From an uncultured Alphaproteobacteria bacterium (GTDB lineage: Bacteria; Pseudomonadota; Alphaproteobacteria; Rs-D84): DNA of 64,000 nt. The notes under the pieces were generated by a model that did no database searches, had not been told where the DNA came from, and saw only the letters and a program-made list of their open reading frames with translations. This document shows, one piece after another, positions 9,468-17,242 of this stretch (its first letter is position 1; each line of letters opens with the position of its first letter). A program made the position numbers and the translations under genes. The DNA is taken from NCBI GenBank assembly GCA_934276735.1, contig CAKQTG010000002.1, positions 248,001 to 312,000 on the forward strand, given 5' to 3'.

Positions 9468-9473
9468 TATAAT
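9468..9473 (+). promoter_or_regulatory. TATAAT six bases before the Smr start codon
   Basis: A consensus -10 box ends six bases before the ATG at 9480. The -35 region is poor (TTTTA-like), so this is a weaker member of the leaderless promoter set. Confidence 0.5.
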
Positions 9474-9479
9474 CGGGGC

Positions 9480-9857
9480 ATGAAGAAACTGAGTGATGAT
9501 GATATCTTGGCAATGGCGGGGGGCGATTTTGTCCCGGATGCGCGCGCCGTCAACAAATCTGTGCGGGCGAAATTACGCCTGGGGACACTGATACCTGACA
9601 CGCCGAACGATGTGCCAAAATATGCACGATTGGACCTGCACCAGATGACCGAAGACCAGGCGTGGAACGCGATCATGGAACTGGCCATGTCGGGCGTGCG
9701 GCGCGCACAAATCATCACTGGCGCGTCGGGCATTTTGCACCAGAAATTTCCGCAATGGGCACGCGAAAGTATCTTGAGCCCATATATAATGGAATTTGCA
9801 CCAATCAATAATGGCAGTTTTGATGTTCGCTTTCGTCGCATGACGCGCGACGCATAG
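9480..9857 (+). CDS. Smr/MutS2-type domain protein
   Basis: The 125-residue protein has a short charged N-terminus and a C-terminal Smr domain (about 50-122): LDLHQMTEDQAWNAI is the family LDLHGxT signature (His present, usual Gly replaced by Gln), and QIITGASG corresponds to the ITGxG motif. Smr domains are nucleases or nucleic-acid binding modules; in Proteobacteria stand-alone forms often have unknown substrates. The ATG at 9480 is chosen over a GTG at 9462 because TATAAT lies between them. It converges with a peptidase gene whose stop is four bases away. Confidence 0.8.
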   Translation: MKKLSDDDILAMAGGDFVPDARAVNKSVRAKLRLGTLIPDTPNDVPKYARLDLHQMTEDQAWNAIMELAMSGVRRAQIITGASGILHQKFPQWARESILSPYIMEFAPINNGSFDVRFRRMTRDA

Positions 9858-9861
9858 TTTG

Positions 9862-10842
9862 TTACCGGTGTTTATATCCGCAATGTTTTATCATCGTTGT
9901 TGGGTCAATCGAGTATTTATTGCCCCGGGCCGCGTCTGGCGTGATGGCATAGTGCAGATGGGGTCCCGTGCTGACGCCTGTGCTGCCCACCTGGCCGATA
10001 CGACAGCCGGCCGATACGCGTTCGCCCTGTTTTACCAATGCCTTGCTGAGGTGGCAATACGTGCTGGCATAATTATTATCGTGCGTGATTTTTATATAGA
10101 TTCCACATGGATCGACTCTGGGGTTGGTCACGACCGTGGTGACAGTGCCATCGGCGGCGGCAAATACATCGGTGCCCATGGTCGCCGAAATATCAATACC
10201 GTAATGCATACGCCGCGTTTTATGCACAGGGTGAATTCGATACCCAAACGGCGACGTTATAATCATTGGGTCCGCTATCAGTGGGCACCCCGTAGGCAGG
10301 CGATTCCCCACCGGCGTTTTTTCAACAACCGGGCGACATGTGCGCGTGCCGGCAACCGCCCCCGTTGTAACGGGCGATGGTGACGGCGACGGCGCGGGTG
10401 TCGCGACAATCGGATTATTTGGCGCGGGCGCAGGCGGTTGTGGTTGTGCGGTAACCGGCGGTGTCGTCGTAATCGGGGTCGGCGTGACGGGTTGCGCATC
10501 TGGCGTTGGGACGGCGGGCGTTGTCGGCACCGCCGGCGTGGTGGGCGTCGTATATCCCGCCGCGGCCAGGTCGGCCATTGCCGCCCGGGTCAGACGATCT
10601 ATTTCGGCCTGCTCTTCCTCGAATGTAATGCCGGCGTATGGGCACCCGGAAATACAATGCCCATTTTCATCGTATTCTGATTCAAATGGCGTGTATCCTT
10701 CGGTCAGAACCGCCATCCGCTGGGTAAATGACAGGTCGTTAAATGTTTTCGGAAATTGTTGCGCCTGTAACAGACTGGCCGCCGTTGCCGCTGACGCCAC
10801 CAGTATCAATCCACCCAAAACAAATATATTCCGCGCTTTCAT
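9862..10842 (-). CDS. M23 (LytM) family peptidase with Pro/Thr-rich linker
   Basis: The 326-residue protein starts with a signal peptide or anchor (about 5-25), followed by a small Cys-containing segment (CISGCP), a long Pro/Thr/Ala-rich linker (about 100-165) and a C-terminal LytM domain with HYGIDI and GPHLHY, which provide the zinc-binding His and Asp of lysostaphin-type endopeptidases. It should act in the periplasm on peptide cross-links. The ATG at 10842 is preferred; a TATAAT ends ten bases before it (10853-10858), giving a leader of only a few bases. It is divergent from htpX. Because all four catalytic positions look present it is probably active rather than an EnvC-like activator. 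Confidence 0.88.
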   Translation of the reverse strand: MKARNIFVLGGLILVASAATAASLLQAQQFPKTFNDLSFTQRMAVLTEGYTPFESEYDENGHCISGCPYAGITFEEEQAEIDRLTRAAMADLAAAGYTTPTTPAVPTTPAVPTPDAQPVTPTPITTTPPVTAQPQPPAPAPNNPIVATPAPSPSPSPVTTGAVAGTRTCRPVVEKTPVGNRLPTGCPLIADPMIITSPFGYRIHPVHKTRRMHYGIDISATMGTDVFAAADGTVTTVVTNPRVDPCGIYIKITHDNNYASTYCHLSKALVKQGERVSAGCRIGQVGSTGVSTGPHLHYAITPDAARGNKYSIDPTTMIKHCGYKHR

Positions 10843-10893
10843 TGTCCCAGATATTATAACACATTTTTTTACTGACGTGATGGCTTTTTTGTG

Positions 10894-10899
10894 TATAAT
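10894..10899 (+). promoter_or_regulatory. htpX promoter -10 box
   Basis: TATAAT with ACTGAC 17 bases upstream (10871-10876) points into htpX, leaving a leader with an AGAGG ribosome binding site. Confidence 0.55.
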
Positions 10900-10919
10900 C
10901 CCCACCAGAGGCCTAATAA

Positions 10920-11843
10920 ATGACAGTATATGATCATATCCGCCGTAATAACATCAAGACCGCTGTTCTGGTCGCGGCATTTCCACTGATTTTTATCGCA
11001 CTGGTGTTTTTGTTTGTGTGGTGCGTGGCACCGATTGAAACCGCCGTGCGCACCACCGCCCAGGTTGCAATTCCGACATTTATCGCGTGTGGCGTATGGA
11101 TGATAATATCGTGGGCATTTGGTGATTCGATGATGCTGAACGCGGCGCACGCAACTGAAATACACGATGATGACAAACAGAATCGCGAAATTTTCCGCGC
11201 GGTTGAAAATGTCGCACTGGCGGCCGGGTTGCCACGACCACGCGTATATATAATTGATGACGATTCTATGAACGCATTTGCCACCGGGCGCAGTCCCCGC
11301 GACGCGTCGGTTGCATTGACACGCGGCATTGTAAAGCGGCTGAGCCGTCTGGAACTGGAAGGAGTAATTGCCCACGAAATGGCGCACATTGGCAACCGCG
11401 ATATTCGGTTGGATATGTTGCTGATTACAGGTGTCGGTGTCACAGTCTTTGCCGCCGATGTGATTGGTCGCACAATTATGTATGGTGGCGCGCGCAACGA
11501 CGATGATAATAAAAACGGCGGTGCTGCCGTGCTGCTGATGGTGTGGCTGGCGTTTATGGTATTTAATTTGATTATCACGCCACTGTTGCGGATGGCGGTA
11601 TCACGCAACCGCGAATACGCCGCCGACGCCACCGGGGCCCAGATAACACGCAACCCGCGCGCGCTGGCGTCGGCATTGCGCAAGATTACAACCGACGCGC
11701 GCGTTGAATGCCTGGACAAGACGGCATCAATGGCGGCCGTGTGTATCGCCGATCCGCGGGGACTGCGCGAATTCGCGTCCAGCCTGATGGCAACGCACCC
11801 GCCGGTGGAAAAACGTATTGAAAGACTGGAATCAATGGCATAA
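10920..11843 (+). CDS. htpX: HtpX-like membrane zinc metalloprotease (M48)
   Basis: HtpX degrades damaged inner-membrane proteins and partners with FtsH in membrane quality control. The 307-residue protein has two N-terminal membrane segments (about 15-65), the zinc motif HEMAH in EGVIAHEMAHIGNRDIR, two further membrane segments, and the third zinc ligand in the NREYAADA segment. Length is close to E. coli HtpX (293). It sits between the divergent M23 peptidase and tdk, from which it is separated by a dozen bases, so htpX and tdk are probably co-transcribed. Confidence 0.92.
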   Translation: MTVYDHIRRNNIKTAVLVAAFPLIFIALVFLFVWCVAPIETAVRTTAQVAIPTFIACGVWMIISWAFGDSMMLNAAHATEIHDDDKQNREIFRAVENVALAAGLPRPRVYIIDDDSMNAFATGRSPRDASVALTRGIVKRLSRLELEGVIAHEMAHIGNRDIRLDMLLITGVGVTVFAADVIGRTIMYGGARNDDDNKNGGAAVLLMVWLAFMVFNLIITPLLRMAVSRNREYAADATGAQITRNPRALASALRKITTDARVECLDKTASMAAVCIADPRGLREFASSLMATHPPVEKRIERLESMA

Positions 11844-11855
11844 AAGGAGTATGTG

Positions 11856-12446
11856 ATGGCTAACCTGCACTTTCATTATGGGACAATGGGATGTTCCAAG
11901 TCGGCACAACTGATTATCAATGCGTATAACCAGAACAAAAACGGCAACCAGACCGAGGTGCTGAAACCCAAAACCGACAATCGATTCAGTGCAGACCGCG
12001 TTGATTCGCGCGTTGGGATATCGGTTGACGCGATTGTGCGGGAAAATCTGGTTGATTATGCACCAGACACGAATACAAAAATGGTCCTGGTGGACGAGGT
12101 TCAGTTTTTCACCCCTGCCGATATTGACCGCCTGGTCAAAATCGCGGACAGTCGCCCAATTATCATCATGTGTTATGGCCTGATGGTGGACAGTAACGAA
12201 CACCTGTTCCCGGCGTCCCAACGATTGATAGAGGTTGGCGCAAAACTGCACCGCATGGAATCCACATGCCAGATTCCGGGTTGCATGCACCTGGCGACAC
12301 ACCATTTGCGTTTTGATGCAAACGGCAACGTCGTGCGCGCAGGCGAACAGATCGCCGTCGGGGACAGCAATTATAAATCCGTCTGTCGCCAGCATTTTAA
12401 CGCGCTGTATCACGCGGCCGGCGCGGACGAACGTGGCAGTCGATAA
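11856..12446 (+). CDS. tdk: Thymidine kinase
   Basis: Tdk phosphorylates thymidine for the salvage route to dTTP. The 196-residue protein has the P-loop GTMGCSKSA (a Ser replaces the usual Gly before the Lys, as in a SKTA-type subset of the family), the DEVQFF segment (Walker B equivalent), and a zinc ribbon formed by CQIPGC and a later C..H pair. The ATG at 11856 has AAGGAG at a good distance; an adjacent GTG at 11853 is a less likely start. It follows htpX closely. Confidence 0.93.
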   Translation: MANLHFHYGTMGCSKSAQLIINAYNQNKNGNQTEVLKPKTDNRFSADRVDSRVGISVDAIVRENLVDYAPDTNTKMVLVDEVQFFTPADIDRLVKIADSRPIIIMCYGLMVDSNEHLFPASQRLIEVGAKLHRMESTCQIPGCMHLATHHLRFDANGNVVRAGEQIAVGDSNYKSVCRQHFNALYHAAGADERGSR

Positions 12447-12462
12447 AAAAGATTATTTTTTC

Positions 12463-12490
12463 TTGCAATCCGAATAAAAATGTATAAAAT
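12463..12490 (+). promoter_or_regulatory. tRNA-Arg promoter
   Basis: TTGCAA and TAAAAT are 16 bases apart, ending 11 bases before the tRNA-Arg 5' end. Confidence 0.55.
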
Positions 12491-12501
12491 ATAACAACGT
12501 T

Positions 12502-12578
12502 GCGCCCATGGCTCAATTGGATAGAGCATCTGACTACGGATCAGAAGGTTGAGGGTTCGAATCCTTCTGGGCGCGCCA
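12502..12578 (+). tRNA. tRNA-Arg(ACG)
   Basis: A 77-base cloverleaf with encoded CCA. The acceptor arms GCGCCCA/TGGGCGC pair perfectly, the anticodon loop is CTACGGA (anticodon ACG), and the T-arm is GAGGG TTCGAAT CCTTC. It is followed by a hairpin terminator and then by two cassettes each ending in a copy of its 3' end. Confidence 0.97.
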
Positions 12579-12582
12579 TAAA

Positions 12583-12612
12583 TTCAACCGCCGCTTGCCG
12601 GCGGTTTAATTT
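12583..12612 (+). terminator. Terminator after tRNA-Arg
   Basis: AACCGCCG, CTTG loop, CCGGCGGTT followed by a T-rich stretch. Confidence 0.75.
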
Positions 12613-12785
12613 ATGCTATGTGTCCAAGGGTTCGAACCCGACCAGAGGGTTCGTACCGCAGCAAAAAGGCGGAAACGCGCCGGTCCACCGTAGTTTTAAC
12701 GAAGGTGGATTTTGCCAGGTCGGCGTCAGCCAATCTTCTGGGCGCGCCAGTTTAATGAATAACACCGCCTTGTGCGGTGTTTTTC
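12613..12785 (+). ncRNA. tRNA-tail cassette, type I, at tRNA-Arg
   Basis: The cassette carries hairpin A (CGAACCC 12633-12639 with GGGTTCG 12647-12653), hairpin B (CCGC/GCGG), an outer helix (CGCCG with CGGCG) enclosing hairpin D (CCACC/GGTGG), then CAGCCAATC fused to a copy of the tRNA-Arg 3' end (TTCTGGGCGCGCCA, ending 12749) and a terminator (AACACCGCC/GCGGTGTT). The same order of elements, with compensating changes in hairpin D, is found after tRNA-Lys at 60.2-60.35 kb. It is not coding. The function is unknown; it may be a structured RNA or a small element that integrates at tRNA 3' ends. Confidence 0.6.
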
Positions 12786-12975
12786 ATTAAAGTGTTGTAC
12801 GCCCCAGGATTTGAACCCGACCAGAGGGTTCGACAATGAGTAGGCAAGCCAAGTGACAACGCGGGCGAGCCGTCACGAATGCCACGCAGGTATTGCGCAT
12901 GTGCGCGATACCGAGTGTATCTTCTGGGCGCGCCAGTTTAATGAAGAACACCGCCTTGTGCGGTGTTTTTATTCC
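12786..12975 (+). ncRNA. tRNA-tail cassette, type II, at tRNA-Arg
   Basis: Second cassette in tandem. Hairpin A (GAACCC 12813-12818 with GGGTTC 12826-12831) is followed by GACAATGAGTA, a hairpin closed by GTGAC/GTCAC, the motif CGAATGCC, a perfect 9-bp hairpin (GGTAT-GCGC with GCGC-ATACC) and a third copy of the tRNA-Arg 3' end (ending 12935), then a terminator nearly identical to that of the first cassette. The matching type II cassette at tRNA-Lys (60.06-60.2 kb) keeps the motifs but has different, still complementary, hairpin arms. Confidence 0.6.
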
Positions 12976-12979
12976 CCTA

Positions 12980-13555
12980 TCAAAATGCCAGGGATAATCC
13001 GACGCGTGGCGTTATGCTGGTTGCGTGTGGTCGCGCGATGTAATTGTAATCGGCACCCAACGTGAACGACACGTGCGAAATATGCAGCACCACGCCCGCC
13101 GACACACCGCCGATAAACCCATACCCTGTTTCTGATTCAGACGGCCGACCATCATTATAATCCAACGAAAAATCATAATAGTTTGCCCCCGCCGACAGGC
13201 CGACATATGTGCCAAACCACCGTGTCTGGACCAGGTCGTAATAAATACTGGCCATCAAGGACTGTTGATCCAATGACGCGTCCGTCTGGGTCAGCCATGA
13301 TGAAAACAGTTCACTGACCGTGTCGCGCTTTTGATACGTCAACTGGATACGCGTGCGATTATTGCGCATGCCGGCCCCGATATTGAAAACGCCGGTAAAG
13401 CCACCCATGTCATACCCGTGAATACGGACGTCTGAATATGTCATACCAAAATCAGACGTCAGATATGGCGTCCATGTGCCCATACTGTAAATACCCGCGC
13501 GTGCCGCGCATGGCATGGCGGTAATGATTGCGGCAATAAATAAAAATCGTTTCAT
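12980..13555 (-). CDS. Outer-membrane beta-barrel protein
   Basis: The 191-residue protein has a Sec signal peptide (about 1-20, ending ARA-G) and alternating hydrophobic/polar strands rich in Tyr, Gly and aromatic residues, and ends in a Phe (GLSLAF), the classical C-terminal signal recognised by BAM. The size suggests an eight-stranded porin-like (OmpA/OMP_b-brl) barrel. It lies alone, converging on the tRNA-Arg cassettes. No specific function can be assigned. Confidence 0.8.
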   Translation of the reverse strand: MKRFLFIAAIITAMPCAARAGIYSMGTWTPYLTSDFGMTYSDVRIHGYDMGGFTGVFNIGAGMRNNRTRIQLTYQKRDTVSELFSSWLTQTDASLDQQSLMASIYYDLVQTRWFGTYVGLSAGANYYDFSLDYNDGRPSESETGYGFIGGVSAGVVLHISHVSFTLGADYNYIARPHATSITPRVGLSLAF

Positions 13556-13646
13556 AATGCGGTCCCCCGGTCCCTGTGTTTATATCCCCACAATAGCACG
13601 CCGTCGCCATCAATGGCAAGGGCCAAGTTGCGCGAATAATGTCTGC

Positions 13647-13675
13647 TTGTGTTTTCGGCAAAACTGTTATATAAT
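13647..13675 (+). promoter_or_regulatory. Promoter of the 13.7-kb structured RNA
   Basis: TTGTGT and TATAAT (13670-13675) are 17 bases apart and point into the structured region, predicting a start near 13682. Confidence 0.65.
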
Positions 13676-13681
13676 TTCAAA

Positions 13682-13860
13682 CGCAGTGGCGGGTTGCCAT
13701 TGTGGGGTGTAAGAACCTTGAACTTATGCATCCGCAGGGATGTAAAAAACTCCAACCGATGTGGTTGGAGGGCTCGTGAATATATTGAATAAACGGCACT
13801 ATTTCATAAGTTATAGTTCTTAACCTCCAACCACCTGATTTTCTGGTGGTTTTCTTTTTT
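13682..13860 (+). ncRNA. Structured leader or small RNA with attenuator-like terminator
   Basis: A closing helix forms between TAAGAAC plus AACTTATG (13710-13728) and CATAAGTT plus GTTCTTA (13805-13822). Inside it are hairpins CATCC/GGATG (13729-13742) and CTCCAACC/GGTTGGAG (13750-13770). Downstream AACCACC/GGTGGTT (13829-13851) followed by T-rich sequence is an intrinsic terminator. Bases 13761-13771 (GTGGTTGGAGG) are perfectly complementary to 13824-13834, which overlap the terminator's left arm, so an antiterminator can form only if the inner hairpin opens. This is the logic of a riboswitch or attenuator. A small HTH gene begins 12 bases later. I do not recognise a known aptamer; a 6S-like RNA is an alternative. 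Confidence 0.6.
13829..13860 (+). terminator. Terminator of the structured RNA
   Basis: A 7-bp perfect stem (AACCACC with GGTGGTT), nine-base loop and a TTTTCTTTTTT tail; its left arm is shared with the possible antiterminator. Confidence 0.75.
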
Positions 13861-13871
13861 GGGGGGCGCAT

Positions 13872-14054
13872 ATGAAAATCGGTGTTCAAATTGAGCAAAT
13901 TCGCCAAGAAATGGGGCTGTCTGTTGTGTTTATGTGCAACGCCATGGATTTGACGCCTGGCGAATACGAACGCCTGGCCGTCGGACGGTATACCTTAAAT
14001 ACATTTCAATTGATTAGTTTTATCAGTGCAACGCACCACAGCCTGGTATTTTAA
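13872..14054 (+). CDS. Small helix-turn-helix protein
   Basis: The 60-residue protein resembles a single XRE/Cro-type DNA-binding domain: a first helix (QIEQIRQEMGLS), a turn, a recognition-like segment (LTPGEYERLAVGR) and a final hydrophobic helix. A GGGGGG tract just before the ATG may be a ribosome binding site, though it is unusual. It lies directly after the terminator of the structured RNA, so its expression may depend on read-through of that terminator. The short length and lack of partners keep the call tentative. Confidence 0.5.
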   Translation: MKIGVQIEQIRQEMGLSVVFMCNAMDLTPGEYERLAVGRYTLNTFQLISFISATHHSLVF

Positions 14055-14107
14055 AAGTGAGTAAGTGATATAGTGATTTAGTTTTAGAATAGAAAACTTA
14101 AAAACTT

Positions 14108-14257
14108 GTCATTCCTGCGCAGGCAGGAATAGGGACTATACAGTGCGAGCGAACGCGAGCCCATGTCCGAGCAATCGCGGATTTATTATTGGGGACTAAT
14201 CGCCCAATTACAACATACCAAGGGAACACAATGGACCCCGACCTTCGTCGGTATGAC
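14108..14257 (+). mobile_element. MITE-like repeat, copy 2
   Basis: About 150 bp, collinear with copy 1, sharing the internal GGGAACACAATGGACCCC segment and GCGCAGG-type ends; the right inverted repeat is more degenerate (CGTCGGTATGAC). Confidence 0.7.
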
Positions 14258-14319
14258 GACTTAAAAATAATATTCCGCAGAAAAATGAATTATGTTCGTA
14301 GCAAAAAACTTAAAAACTT

Positions 14320-14350
14320 GTCATTCCTGCGCAGGCAGGAATAGGGTCTA
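14320..14350 (+). mobile_element. MITE-like repeat, truncated copy
   Basis: Only the first 31 bases (GTCATTCCTGCGCAGG onward) are present. The bases before it (CTTAAAAACTT) are the same as those before copy 2, suggesting a local duplication. Confidence 0.6.
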
Positions 14351-14413
14351 AGAAATTACTTATGCTCATTGTTGCACAATATACGCAAAAATAAGGACCT
14401 AACCACACAACAC

Positions 14414-14564
14414 CATCATACCGGCGCAGGAGGGTCACCATTGTGTTTCCTTGGCATGTCGTAATCGGGCGATTGGTCCCCAATAATAAAATCTGCGATT
14501 GTTTGGATATGGCTCGCGTTTGCTCGCACTGTATAGCCCCTATTCCTGCCTGCGCAGGAATGAC
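14414..14564 (-). mobile_element. MITE-like repeat, copy 3 (inverted)
   Basis: An inverted copy facing copy 2, ending at 14564 with the GTCATTCCTGCGCAGG terminus on the minus strand. The left boundary is approximate because this end has diverged (ATCATACCGGCGCAGG). Confidence 0.7.
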
Positions 14565-14630
14565 AATAAAGAGTGTCCGCCATTGGCGGACACATCCATT
14601 GCTCTCTGCTCTCTACACTCTGCTCTCTAA

Positions 14631-14655
14631 AAAAACGCCCCGGGGGGGCGTTTTT
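14631..14655. terminator. groEL terminator
   Basis: CGCCCC and GGGGCG with A-run and T-run on opposite sides; serves the leftward groES-groEL operon and could stop rightward transcription from the repeat island. Confidence 0.85.
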
Positions 14656-16275
14656 TTACATCATGCCTGGCATGCCGCCACCCATCGCTGGCGTGGCTGG
14701 TTTTTCTTCGGGGATTTCGGACATTACGCATCCCGTGGTCAGGATTGCGCCCGCGGTTGATGCCGCCGCCTGGATTGCGGTTTTCACAACCTTGGCCGGG
14801 TCAATAATGCCCGCCGCCATCATATCGACATATTCGCCGGTCTGGGCATTGTATCCGAAATTATAGTCGTTCGATTCCGAAACCTTGCCCACGACGATTT
14901 CACCCGATACGCCCGCGTTTTCGGCAATCTGGGCACATGGGGCAACGATTGCACGGCGAACGATATCAATACCGACATTCTGGTCAGTGTTCGCGCCATG
15001 AACATTTGCCAATGCCGCCGCCGCACGAACCAGCGCAATACCGCCACCGGCCACGATACCATCGGCAACCGCCGCACGTGTCGCCGCCAATGCGTCGTCA
15101 ACACGGTCTTTCTTTTCTTTAACTTCGACCTCGGTCATGCCGCCAACCTTGATAACGGCGACGCCACCGACCAATTTCGCCAGACGTTCAGACAATTTTT
15201 CACGATCATATTCCGATGTCGTTGTGGACAACAGTTTGCGAATTTCGTCCGCACGCGCGTCAATGGCCGATTTGTCACCCGCGCCCTGGGCAATCAGGGT
15301 TGAATCCTTGCTGACGACGACCTTTTTCGCACTGCCCAGCACCGCCGGGGTAATGTTTTCAAATGTCATACCCATATCGTCCGAAATAACGGTTGCGCCG
15401 GTCACCGCCGCGATATCTTTCAGCATTTCCTTGCGGCGATCGCCAAAGCCTGGGGCCTTGACCGCGCAAACTTTCAGGCCACCGCGCAGACGGTTCAGCA
15501 CCAATGTCGCCAACGCTTCGGATTCAACATCTTCGGCAATAATCAACAGCGGGCGTCCAGATTGTGCGATTGGTTCCAAAATTGGCAGCAATGCCTGGAG
15601 TCCTGTGATTTTCTTTTCAGAAACCAGGATTTGCGCGCTGTCCAATTCCGCCAGCATTTTTTCGCTGTTTGTGACAAAGTATGGCGACATGAATCCCTGG
15701 TCAAACTGCATCCCCTCGACCACGTCGATTTCGGTCTCTAACCCTTTGGCCTCTTCGACTGTAATTACGCCTTCGCGGCCAACCTTTTCCATTGCGCCGG
15801 CGATTTTTTCACCGATATCACGGTCGGAATTCGCAGAAATTGTCGCGACCTGGGCGATTTCCGCGCTGTCTTTGACCGGGCGGGCATGTGCGTCAATATC
15901 GGCAACAACCGCCGACACCGCCATATCAATACCGCGCTTTACATCCATCGGGTTCATACCCGCGGCGATAACACGGCGACCCTCGCGTATAATTTTTTGT
16001 GCCAGGACGGTTGCGGTTGTTGTGCCGTCACCCGCATCATCACCGGCCTTTTTCGCCACTTCTTGGACCATGCGGGCACCGATGTTTTCCGCCGGGTCTT
16101 TCAGTGATACGGCCTTGGCCACGGTCACGCCGTCCTTGGTTGCGACCGGCGCGCCATACGATTTTTCAATGATTACCGTGCGACCCTTGGGCCCCATGGT
16201 GATTTTAACGGCATCGGCCAATTTATCAACGCCCGCCGCCAGTTTATCTGTATCGAAAACAATATTTTTTGCCAT
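14656..16275 (-). CDS. groEL: Chaperonin GroEL (60 kDa)
   Basis: GroEL forms the double-ring ATP-driven folding chamber with GroES. The 539-residue protein is full length and shows the ATP-binding signature [11 protein letters not shown], the [15 protein letters not shown] equatorial segment (here [13 protein letters not shown]) and a short Gly/Met C-terminal tail (GGGMPGMM). It follows groES by 15 bases, the standard order. No CIRCE inverted repeat is visible upstream of groES, so HrcA control is not evident. Confidence 0.99.
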   Translation of the reverse strand: MAKNIVFDTDKLAAGVDKLADAVKITMGPKGRTVIIEKSYGAPVATKDGVTVAKAVSLKDPAENIGARMVQEVAKKAGDDAGDGTTTATVLAQKIIREGRRVIAAGMNPMDVKRGIDMAVSAVVADIDAHARPVKDSAEIAQVATISANSDRDIGEKIAGAMEKVGREGVITVEEAKGLETEIDVVEGMQFDQGFMSPYFVTNSEKMLAELDSAQILVSEKKITGLQALLPILEPIAQSGRPLLIIAEDVESEALATLVLNRLRGGLKVCAVKAPGFGDRRKEMLKDIAAVTGATVISDDMGMTFENITPAVLGSAKKVVVSKDSTLIAQGAGDKSAIDARADEIRKLLSTTTSEYDREKLSERLAKLVGGVAVIKVGGMTEVEVKEKKDRVDDALAATRAAVADGIVAGGGIALVRAAAALANVHGANTDQNVGIDIVRRAIVAPCAQIAENAGVSGEIVVGKVSESNDYNFGYNAQTGEYVDMMAAGIIDPAKVVKTAIQAAASTAGAILTTGCVMSEIPEEKPATPAMGGGMPGMM

Positions 16276-16290
16276 AATTTTGTCCTTTGA

Positions 16291-16578
16291 TTATTCCAAA
16301 ATTCCCAAAATGTCAGATTCTTTGATTAAAACATAATCGGTGCCGTCAATTTTAACCTCGTTCGCGGACGATGCCCATTTCGCAAACAGGACAGTATCGC
16401 CAACTTTGACACTCATAGGGACGCGCGCACCGTGTTCATATACGCCATCGCCCACCGCAACAACGCGACCACGCGATGGTTTTTCCTTGGCGTTATCGGG
16501 GATAATAATTCCGCCAGCGGTTTTAGATTCTTCGTTCAACCGCGTCAGTAAAACATAATTATGTAAAGGTTTCATCAT
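16291..16578 (-). CDS. groES: Co-chaperonin GroES (10 kDa)
   Basis: GroES caps the GroEL chamber. The 95-residue protein has the mobile-loop region ([19 protein letters not shown]) and the conserved GRVVAVGDG and [11 protein letters not shown] segments. The ATG at 16578 has AAGGAG at eight bases; a second ATG follows directly. A TTGAAA / TATATA pair with 16-base spacing on this strand at about 16606-16633 is a plausible housekeeping promoter. First gene of the groES-groEL operon. Confidence 0.97.
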   Translation of the reverse strand: MMKPLHNYVLLTRLNEESKTAGGIIIPDNAKEKPSRGRVVAVGDGVYEHGARVPMSVKVGDTVLFAKWASSANEVKIDGTDYVLIKESDILGILE

Positions 16579-16689
16579 GTTAAAATCTCCTTGTTCCACG
16601 TATATATAATGCGCTGCTGATGAATTTCAATACTTGATTTTACGTTTTGTGTATAATATCCTGAGCAAACAAAATATCAGGGGGCAAAT

Positions 16690-17037
16690 ATGTATGATTC
16701 TGACAATGTTTTTGCGAAAATTATCGCGGGGCAAATCCCGTGCAAACAGGTTTACAGTGACGAATACGCACTGGCTTTTTTTGATGTAAACCCGCGTGCC
16801 AAAACGCACGTCCTGGTTGTGCCACGTGGCGAATATACCGATATTTATGATTTTACTGCAAATGCGCCGGCGGAATTACAGCGCGGTTTTTGGGCGGCAG
16901 TACGCAAAACCGCGGATACATTGGGATTAAATAAGAATTTCCGCGCAGTCGCCAACACGGGCACAGGTGCTGGCCAATCGGTATTCCATTTTCATTTGCA
17001 TATCATGAGTGATGAACGATTCAAAACAGACTTTTAA
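16690..17037 (+). CDS. HIT family protein (histidine triad)
   Basis: HIT proteins are nucleotide hydrolases or transferases acting on adenosine phosphoramidates and dinucleoside polyphosphates. The 115-residue protein has the triad near its C-terminus as HFHLHIM, preceded by GTGAGQSVFH, and the N-terminal FAKIIAGQIPC segment common to HinT-like proteins. A TATAAT at 16652-16657 and a GGGGG ribosome binding site lie upstream. Its 3' end overlaps the next gene by 26 bases, so the two are translationally linked. Confidence 0.92.
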   Translation: MYDSDNVFAKIIAGQIPCKQVYSDEYALAFFDVNPRAKTHVLVVPRGEYTDIYDFTANAPAELQRGFWAAVRKTADTLGLNKNFRAVANTGTGAGQSVFHFHLHIMSDERFKTDF

Positions 17038-17242
17038 TGTTCGCGTTATGCCACGGGCACGACAAAACAGTGTTGATGTTGCGCCTGATGGCACAATTCG
17101 CGTGCATACGACCGCTGCGCCCACCGATGGCGCAGCAAATGCCGCCGTAATAAAAATGCTGGCTCGACATTTTGACGTGCCGAAAACCAGCATTAAAATC
17201 ATCCGTGGAGAAACCGCCAGGAACAAAATTATCCAGATTTAG
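17012..17242 (+). CDS. DUF167 (YggU) family protein
   Basis: The 76-residue protein matches the DUF167/YggU family: VRVMPRARQNSV at the start and a TAAPTDGAANAAVIKMLA core, ending in the RGETARNKIIQI segment. The family has a small alpha/beta fold of unknown function, often near cell-division or membrane genes. The ATG at 17012 overlaps the HIT gene, and its end overlaps the convergent LOG gene by four bases. Confidence 0.88.
   Translation: MNDSKQTFNVRVMPRARQNSVDVAPDGTIRVHTTAAPTDGAANAAVIKMLARHFDVPKTSIKIIRGETARNKIIQI

Larger units (their letters stand above)
14055..14630. repeat. Second repeat island, between the HTH gene and groEL
   Basis: No gene is seen. The segment begins with the same GTGAGTAAGTGATA / TTTAGAATAGAAAAC sequence as the 8.5-kb island, then holds two MITE-like copies in inverted orientation (14108-14257 and 14414-14564), a truncated copy (14320-14350) and the ATTGCTCTCTGCTCTCT motif (14599-14635) that also borders the first island. 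The two islands are clearly related in composition and order. Confidence 0.8.

Noticed and set aside
12500..12790. Open frame across tRNA-Arg and the first cassette
   Set aside because: Its start is the tRNA itself read as protein (the familiar NWIEHLTTDQKVEGSNPSG pattern); no ribosome binding site.
15137..16336. 399-codon frame antisense to groEL
   Set aside because: Codon-bias shadow of groEL; Ser/Thr-rich composition and no ribosome binding site.
16579..16640. CIRCE/HrcA operator before groES
   Set aside because: No TTAGCACTC inverted repeat is present.
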